Source: Hypholoma sublateritium FD-334 SS-4
Taxonomy: Eukaryota > Basidiomycota > Agaricomycetes > Agaricales > Strophariaceae
Reading direction: 5' to 3'
NCBI GenBank assembly: GCA_000827495.1
Contig: KN817518.1
Location: forward strand, 460,405-524,404
DNA length: 64,000 nt
Part shown: one piece after another, positions 56,383 to 64,000 of the stretch
Layout: every line of letters begins with the position of its first letter
Numbering within the stretch: position 1 is the first letter of the stretch
The notes under the pieces: generated by a model
Told to the model about the DNA's origin: nothing
Databases searched by the model: none
What the model saw: only the letters and a program-made list of their open reading frames with translations
Translations under genes and position numbers: made by a program

Positions 56383-58940
56383 TCACAGTACTAATTTTCT
56401 CAGTTCACCGAAATTTGGGGTTCCAAGACCAGTAACTGTAGCGCGGAAGATATAGTTATCAAATTTCAATATATGGTTTGCAGTGACAAACTGCCATTTG
56501 CACTTGCCTGGATCCCAGCCTTTCGACGCCTGTAAAAATAATTATCAGCGGCCGAAACGTAGGCAGCCGGGTGAAAAGGCAGCCTACATTGAATCCCGGA
56601 GTGCCGCAACCTCCATTGTTTCCGCTCGTGATGTCGTTCAAGCCGGCAAACCCTTTCGAATACAAGAACGGGTTGAGGAAGCCTAATGACGGCAAACCAG
56701 CTTTCAATCGGACATCATTAAGTAGCGAGATGAACGCCGAGAAAGTGGGGGTTGCAGCAGAAGTTCCACCAATTAAAAATGCTTCGCCGCCTATGAATAC
56801 TTTGAATAGATCCGATTGGGCAGACACGTCTGGAATTCCCTGTAATTATGCCATTAGTACTAGGTAGCTTTCAAGTTGAGACAAATGCATTCGTAGACGC
56901 ACCCTTCCATTGGGGTTAAATAGCCCTGCGTATGTTCCCTTCGGTAAGCTATTTAGATATGCTGTAACGTCTTTGTCTTGGAATGAAGGTCGAGCGAACT
57001 AGAAAATCACGTAAGGGATGCAATAAAGAGCAGAAATATCGAAGACGTACGTAGTTGCTGAATCCTCCGCCCGAGAAGAAAGTAGAAACGGCAACTTCGG
57101 GAATGTGCGAAGTCCCACCGACGGAAGTGACACTTTGAAGTAATAATGCTTCAACATAATGTCGCCGGACCTACGCAAGGCAACTCACAATGGACATCTA
57201 AACAAGATGATACACTTAGATTCACGTAGCACACAACAATATTTTTTTAAAATAACTCACGACGCAGGGAAACTCGGAATAAACTTTGTCTGGTTGGTGC
57301 CATCGTTCGTGATACACTCCTGCGTAGCTGGATTCTCGTCGCCGTCGCCGACACCAAAGTCGCCAGAGGCAAACAGAATCGAAACACCCCGCGCGCCTGT
57401 CAAAAATTTATCAGTTATTAATTATGTATCTTGAGACCGGCATGCTCCTCACCGAGCTGGGCAAATTGAGAACAAGCACGCTGAGCAAAGGTGAACGGAA
57501 CTGCATGATTATTAGCTTTGGACAAAATAGCAATAATAAACTTCCAACCTGTTTGTTCGTTATCTCCATAGCTGGTGGAGATGGTCAGAGGTGGATCTGG
57601 CATTTCAAGAATAAAGTCAAGCCAAGTCAAATATGGCCTGGTATCGATTAGCGTCAAATGATACCAAAGAGTAGGTAGCATTTATGTTTACTCATTTTCG
57701 TTATCACCCGCAGGCTCGAGGAGATCCGGAATAAACGGAGGCCTTCCAGCAGTCGTAAAGAATGTGGGCTGTTAAATACTTGGTTACATAGGCTTGAATA
57801 TTCATGTAGATTTTTACTCACAGCGATAGGGTGCGAAAGCCCAAAGGCAAACTCCACATCAAGATCGGCTTCGTCTCCAGCGGCAGCTAGACTCTGATTA
57901 TTAAGACCACCTAAAGGGAGAATATGTGAGCTATTGTGTAAAAACGAGTAAGAAATTAAATTACCAGCTACTGAAATAACCTTGAAAGTGGAATTGACGG
58001 CATCTGGTCGTTGGTCAGCGAAGAAAGATTGAAGATCTTGCATGTTCGCAAATTGTTCCTGTAAATAATGTGCATTATGGTTTGGGCCCAGATAAATAGA
58101 AATACAGACTAACCAAATAGCCTGTGATTCCAATTGAATTATCTTTGGCTGAAGGAGTGAACCCAACGGCATTGTAGAGTTGTTGCAAGCAAGTGATGGT
58201 AATGATTTGATTGCAACTGGCGTCGACACTAACGCCACTCGCCGCATTCACTGTACTTCCAGTTTTAACGACTCCTGCTATATCTGCAGCGAAAGGCGTT
58301 GACTTGAAAATGTTCGATCTTTGAGGTTTGAATCGACCAAACATCGTAGTAGGTTGGACGAGTTCGATGTGTTCATGAACGTTGCTAGGGAGGGAATAAC
58401 TCGTTGTTCGGAGGAGGTAGTCTCCGCTCTCAACATGTTTCCAAACATAATATTTCTATTTTGCACATAAGTCAATTACATTCATATTTCCACGAACAGA
58501 AATCTTACGGTGTTGAGCATCTCTTCAGCCTTGCTGACGGGAACGTTGATAGTAATCCAATCTTTTGCCGGAGAGCGAACCATATCTTCATCGTCGAATC
58601 CAAGGGAGGAGAGCCATTCGTTGACAGTGTCGAGACTCTCGGGATACGGGGCGACGAGTTCTTCGACTTCTACCTTGGAAAGATGGTGGCCGTAGCGCGC
58701 GTGGTCGGGATCACTGACTTCATACAGATGTTTCTCCAGTTCGCTGAAGTTTGGCTGAGGCAGACCAATCTTCAGAGCGATCTTATGGTCGGCAGGAGGT
58801 TCGCCATGCTTAACCCATCCTCTTGGCGCGTCGACAGTCTCCTTTACTTTGTGGGCACAGTCCTTAGTCGGAACTGAGCCTACTGGTAGAACTCGGAGAA
58901 GAAAAGGCAGAAGCACAGCGATGCGGTACAACGAACGCAT
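56383..58940 (-). CDS. S53-D: secreted sedolisin
   Basis: Complete family member. Signal peptide [20 protein letters not shown], then [79 protein letters not shown]. Core: [36 protein letters not shown] (Glu/Asp; Glu where paralogues have Gln), [21 protein letters not shown] and [17 protein letters not shown] with Ser at 56759-56761. The SAATP in place of SASSP is a small deviation next to the nucleophile, still normal for the family. Ends [17 protein letters not shown] at a TGA (56383-56385), two residues shorter than S53-C. The calcium-site region GWDP lies just upstream in a separate exon near 56515. Confidence 0.93.
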
Positions 58941-59975
58941 TCTGACGGATGATACTCTTGAGTGTGGTTACCAACGAGTCACCTCCTCCATTTAAATCGC
59001 TCCTTATAACTGTTGTAGAAAGCAGGCGGCCATTTATCATTCTCATGGTGTGTCGCGGTGGGTATCAAAGGGTATTCAGGTCTGCGACGCTCCCACGAGC
59101 AATATTTTTGTGTGATCGGCACTAGAATATACACGCCGCGTAAATCTGAGCCATATGAATTTCGTCTCTATTAAAATATCAACTATGAAAAGACTGACTT
59201 TCTCCGACGCACCTTGCATCTCCCGCACAAGTTGCGACTCGGACAAGAGTAAACGCCACTCCCTTCATCTGAAAGGGGATGATGGCTCGCAAGGGGATTA
59301 GGTTCAGTGCGAAATAGAGAATGTCGAGATGTTCGCCCTGACAGAAGTACTTCATGAACAAAATCGTGGCACATGGCTTTGCACCTGGGCAAGGGCCGCC
59401 ATTGCTGCCGGAAAGAAGGTCGTCCACGAGTTATGTCATCCATCATCCAGGTGTCCAGACTGCAGCCTGCGCCGCGGGGGGTCCGAGACAGACGAGCCTC
59501 CACAAGTGAGAGTCAGGAAGAGAGAAGCGTCGGAACAACCCTCGGCCGATGTAGCAACGCCCGGCGCCTAACCGGTACCCAACCCGGGCCGCAAACTTTG
59601 CGCAAACTGATATTAATAATCATTGCTTCAACCGCGGCTTTTCGATGTCGCGGTCCTCCCGAGTATGGCCTATGTCGATTGTAAGGCAACTTACAAGGTT
59701 CTCGCAAATACAGGATGAATCTAGGCAAAATCTAGGGATACAAATTGAAAAGCGAAGACTCAGAATGGCAAGCTTCGACGTAAACTGACTTACTCAACAT
59801 CTCCTAGTAGCCTAGTCGTTGTGGTCGATAGTGTTCGATACGTTAGTCTCCACGTTTTCACTTCGCCAATGTGCCACATAACAACGGTGTACACCATCAA
59901 TTTATTTGCTTCTACTAGTCTCTGAATGAGCCGAATTACATGCCACTTAAAGCCCACATGGCCAACACAAGGCAG
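58941..59975. promoter_or_regulatory. Intergenic stretch between S53-D and S53-E
   Basis: About 1.03 kb holding the S53-D promoter and the S53-E 3' flank. A GC-richer patch lies at 59440-59580. No gene supported. Confidence 0.45.
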
Positions 59976-62517
59976 CTAAAAGGAGGTGACAATTTCTTTA
60001 AGTTTCTGGAAATTGGGCGTGCCGAGTCCAGTAACTACATATTTGCATTCAGATCAACGCATGTTCAACAATGAGGCGTTGAAATCATACCTGGATCCCA
60101 TCCCACTGAAGTCTATAAATGATTGCATATCTCGATTAAGTAAAAATTTCCATAAAGAGAACATTGGGCACTGACATTAAATCCGGTAGTTCCACAACCT
60201 GAATTATGACCGACAGTTATGTCGTTGAACCCGGAGACACCGAGGCTGTAGATGAGGGGGTTTAAGAATCCTAAAGTCGGTTTTTTGGCTTTAATGCGAG
60301 CATCATTGAGCAATGACACGAAGCCCGCAAACGTCGGAGAAGACGCAGAAGTACCACCGATTGATTCGATTCTGCCTCCCACAAAGACTCGGAATCGGTC
60401 GGATTGTGCAGAGACATCCGGAATACCCTATGAATCAAATGGGATATGGTATGAGGCCTATGAAGGATTCACTCACTCGTCCGTTGCTATATATTTCAAG
60501 CGTCAATCATAGTTATTCGAAGAAACAGGTATGTACTTACGGGTTAAACAGACCTGCATATGTACCTTTAGGCAAAGATGCAATATATTTCGATGCAGCC
60601 AACTCTTGGAACAAAGGCCTTGCGAACTATTGCCATTTCGAGGTTAGATGTTGTTTGAGTCAGGTGATGAAATACAAACATAATTACTAAACCCTCCTCC
60701 AGAGAAGAAGCGCGACACGGCAACCTCAGGAATATGTGTCGTTCCTCCAACTGACGTGATGCTATATGTAACGTCAGCGCGTAATACAATTGCTGATTAA
60801 CGTAGAACGAACAATGGGCAGCTGCATTGGGGGGTGGGGAAACGGTTGCATCAGGACGCAGTCAGCAAGAGAAGAAAATCACGTACCTAGCTGGGAAAGT
60901 TGGAATGAATTTCGTAAGATTGCGGCCATCATTTGTAAAGCATTCTTGTGTTGCGGGATTGGGGTTCCCGTCGCCTACTCCATGATCGCCTGAAGAGGAA
61001 GTGAGGGTCACTCCTCGGGCACCTAACTGCGCGAACCCGGCACAGACACGGATAGCAAAGCTTTGTGGCACTGTTGAAGATAATAAATTTATAAGTAGAA
61101 TACTATATTCATCAAAAGAAAACTTACCGGTCTGTTCATCATCACCGTAGCTAGTCGAGATAACATGGGGAGGGTTCTCTTGCTTTAAAATGAAATCGAG
61201 CCAGTCAGTGTACGGCCTGAAGATTCAAGAGAGGTGTTAATCGAATAATGTATAGTAATATTTGATATGATTTACTCATTGGTGTTCGTCGGCGTTGTTG
61301 TGTCTGGGTTAAAAGGTGGGCTCCCCGCCGTCGAGAAAAATGTTGCCTAGTTTGTGTTCAAATATGAGCGTTATATTCTGACGGAAAATTGAGAAGACTT
61401 GCAGGGGTCGGGCTGGATATACCAAAAGCGAATTGGGTGTCCAAGTTGGCTTCACCTCCAGCTTGCGATAGATTTTGACTATTAAGACCACCTGTGACCA
61501 CGCTGCTTAAACTAAAAATATGATATCCAGCAGACGAACATCATACCATTGATGGATTCAAAGGTGAACGACGAGTTGACCGCAGCAGGTACCTGGTCGG
61601 CGTAGAACGATTGCAGATCTTGAATATTTGCAAATTGTCCCTATATGCCACGAGCAGCTAAGATTAGATGTGGGATATCTGTTATCAAACATAGTCCCAC
61701 CAAGTAGCCGGTGATACCGATGGAGGAGGCACCTGAACCTACGACGCCTACCGCATTGTACAGCTGTTTGAGACACGAGACTGTGATGGTGGTATTGCAA
61801 CTTGCATCCACTGTAATGCCCGAATCTCCCGCAGATATTTGCGAGCCGTCTGAGACGACAGTAGCCGGTGCGTCTTCAATGATAGATATCATGGATTTAT
61901 CAGGCCGGAATCGCCCAAAAATAGTTGTCGGCTGGATGACCTCGATGTGTGCATGGAGATTGCTTGGGAGACTGTAGCTCGTGGTCCGTACGAGTTGATC
62001 CCCGCTTGCCGTATGTTTCCAGATATGATATGTCTGTTCACAAGGCAGCACATACGTCAGCGGAGAACGATCCGAGTCAGAGAGAAAGTGTTACCGTATC
62101 AAGCATCTTTTCTGCCATTTTCACAGGGACTGTGACGGTAATCCAGTCTTTGGCTGGAGAGCGAACGAGGTCCTCTTCCTTGAGATCAAATCCATTTAGC
62201 CAATCATTGACGGCTGATAGGCTAATGGGGTGAGGGGCCACAAGTGCTTCGACCTCTTCCTTGGACAGGTGCTGTCCGTACCGCTCGTGCGCTGGGTCGC
62301 TAACCTCGTAGAGCTGTTTCTCCAACTGGTGGAAATTCTCTTGAGGCATTCCAATGCGAAGGGAGATGAGATGTCCGGCCGGCGCTTTAGAACGTTTGGT
62401 CCATCCTGGGGGTGATGCTATTTCTTCCTTGATCTTGTAAGCACATTCCTTCGCAGGCGCGGCGAACGTCGAGGACACAAGAAATGAGAAGACCACGAAA
62501 TCCAAGAGAAGTCGCAT
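59976..62517 (-). CDS. S53-E: secreted sedolisin
   Basis: Complete and the most divergent of the five. Signal peptide MRLLLDFVVFSFLVSSTFA; propeptide [80 protein letters not shown]. Core: [56 protein letters not shown] (Glu/Asp), [21 protein letters not shown] (oxyanion Asp), [17 protein letters not shown] with Ser at 60347-60349, then [17 protein letters not shown]. Ends [19 protein letters not shown] at a TAG (59976-59978). It has GG instead of GD before EANLD, and GTTGFN where the others have GTPGFN. Confidence 0.92.
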
Positions 62518-64000
62518 GTTTGTCGATAAATGAAATATCGATCATGCATCATGCATACCAAAGCTTTATATGCTGAGCCATGCGCAAGAGTCGTTAGGTC
62601 TCACGGCACTCTGTAGGGCACCCTTAAGTCCACTACGGAGTATTGCACACTGTAGGCTATTAGAAAGAGGAGGGTTGACACGGATGCTTTGTACGGGGAG
62701 GGGAGGAACTTCCCCACGACGTGGCTTCTTCGAATTATTTTTAGTATCTAGAGGACGGTTCGCATGTCGCAATACGCGCAATATTGGAATCCAACGCGAA
62801 TTTGTGTACGTTCGCTGCGCAACTGTTCTGTCGATAAGAATTTTCCCAGTTCAAATAATTACGCATCAGAAGAGTAGCATGGCTGACGAACCGGATTTGC
62901 GAGATAATGGTAAGTCGCGCCATGAATCGGATTCCAGAAAATGGACGTGGAAGGATCAGTGTCGCATGGTTCAGGTGGTTGAGATGAGAACACAGGTACC
63001 TATTAAGTCCCGTGTAATGCAAACGGTGAAGGTGTAGGCAGCCGTAATGGAGCACGATGTGATGTTAGTCATTAACATCGTGCTCATCGTTTGAGCTCAA
63101 TGCTTGCCCACAGAAGTTTTGCATCGCAGTTTGGTGACTGCAGACCGCGTAACATTACCACATTATTCTCTGCTGTACTGCCTGTGGGAAGCAATGTAGA
63201 CATGGCCCGACGTAGGACTCAGGATAGTGAACAGCTAGCCATCTACATGACTATCAACCAGATTGTGGCAAAGGACTGACAAAGCGAGTGTTTGGGTGCC
63301 CAAAGTACAGGAGAGAGATTGCTAGACGACGCGAATGCGGTGGATAGTGTGCAGGGAATGAAGCTTGAAGGATGGGAGGAATGGCACTCGATTACTCGTC
63401 ATAAGCGGAGACTATGAAGATTGAGCATGGAGTGCTTGCGGGGCGTAGAGCATCCATGCCAGTGAAAGGAGGCCCTTGGGTAACCCTTGGGAGCCCCTTG
63501 ATTTGGCCTCAACCATTCCAATCTTAGCGGACAACCTAGAGAGAGTATCTGCATGCCGCGTACATGTAATGGGGTGGAGATACTGCACTGTGTTTGCAGT
63601 GCAGGTGGCACGTCTCTGAGTGAAGACTCGGAGTGGTTGGTCAGATGCTTGGGCGATGCGTGTCGTTCTGCTTCTGTTCTGTTTGTCCCACTTGTTCGAA
63701 CTTCGAGCTGGCCGCGCGCCGCGCCTCGGTTCTCGTCACGTGACTGGGAACGCCCACATAACGCGCGTCGCGTATACTTGGAACCAATAATTGACCAATA
63801 TAGATATAGAAGTTTCATAGAAGACCGCTTGTCATCTGTCGTTTGCGCTGAGAAGAAGACTATGAGTTGAATGCCACGCGACGCTTCAACAGAGAATGGA
63901 AGTATCTATTTTCTGAACAAGAACTTAAAACAATCAAATAGAAAATCAAATACTAGTACTATTACTACTATCGATTCTGATATCCACTCTTAAGTAGTAC
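62518..64000. other. Right-end stretch without a supported gene
   Basis: S53-E promoter first. A + strand frame opens at 62879 (MADEPDLRDNGKSRHESDSR) and runs about 50 codons, with a strong GTAAGT donor-like site soon after its start; no family is recognised and no splice partner is clear. A perfect 11-bp inverted repeat lies at 63050-63085 and a CACGTG near 63738. Nothing else is seen. Confidence 0.4.
63050..63085. repeat. Inverted repeat
   Basis: GAGCACGATGT (63050-63060) is the exact reverse complement of ACATCGTGCTC (63075-63085), separated by 14 nt that themselves contain GATGTTA and a partial TAACATC match. A strong potential hairpin. Confidence 0.85.

Overview
The window is nuclear DNA of a filamentous basidiomycete, most likely an Agaricomycete. 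Genes are dense and on both strands, broken by many short GT-AG introns (about 40-70 nt). The proteins are fungal housekeeping families plus an expanded family of secreted sedolisin proteases. Five single N positions mark a draft assembly. I cannot name the species.

Layout. From 1 to 43.3 kb lies a conserved core region. It holds VAC14 (-, leaves the left edge), RRN3 (-), a complex I LYR subunit NDUFB9 (+), lipin/PAH1 phosphatidate phosphatase (+), a medium-chain dehydrogenase/reductase (-), a nucleoside hydrolase (+), an unrecognised seven-membrane-segment protein with a very long tail (+), THOC3/TEX1 (-), an epoxide hydrolase (-), an unrecognised multi-exon protein with an apparent frameshift (-), a Btz/CASC3-type protein (+), a small Ser/Tyr-rich acidic protein (+), TFIIB (+), RRS1 (-), TAF12 (+), TIP41 (-), dynein light intermediate chain (+), an unrecognised protein (+) and a C9orf78/Tls1 family splicing protein (+). 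Several pairs are divergent with only 128-187 bp between start codons. Growth and gene-expression functions recur: Pol I (RRN3), Pol II (TFIIB, TAF12), ribosome assembly (RRS1), TOR signalling (TIP41), mRNA export and splicing (THOC3, Btz, Tls1).

From 43.4 to 62.5 kb are five tandem, same-strand paralogues of secreted S53 sedolisins (tripeptidyl-peptidase type), called S53-A to S53-E here. All keep the Glu/Asp/Ser catalytic residues. Between S53-B and S53-C sits a 3 kb anomalous block (about 49.08-52.0 kb): AT-rich flanks full of TATAG/CTACATAG motifs around a GC-rich core with degenerate repeats and hairpins and no recognisable gene. S53-B has lost an in-frame start codon exactly at the edge of this block. 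The last 1.5 kb holds no gene I can support.

The most interesting parts are the anomalous block and its effect on S53-B, the sedolisin array, the seven-membrane-segment protein, and the frameshifted unknown gene.
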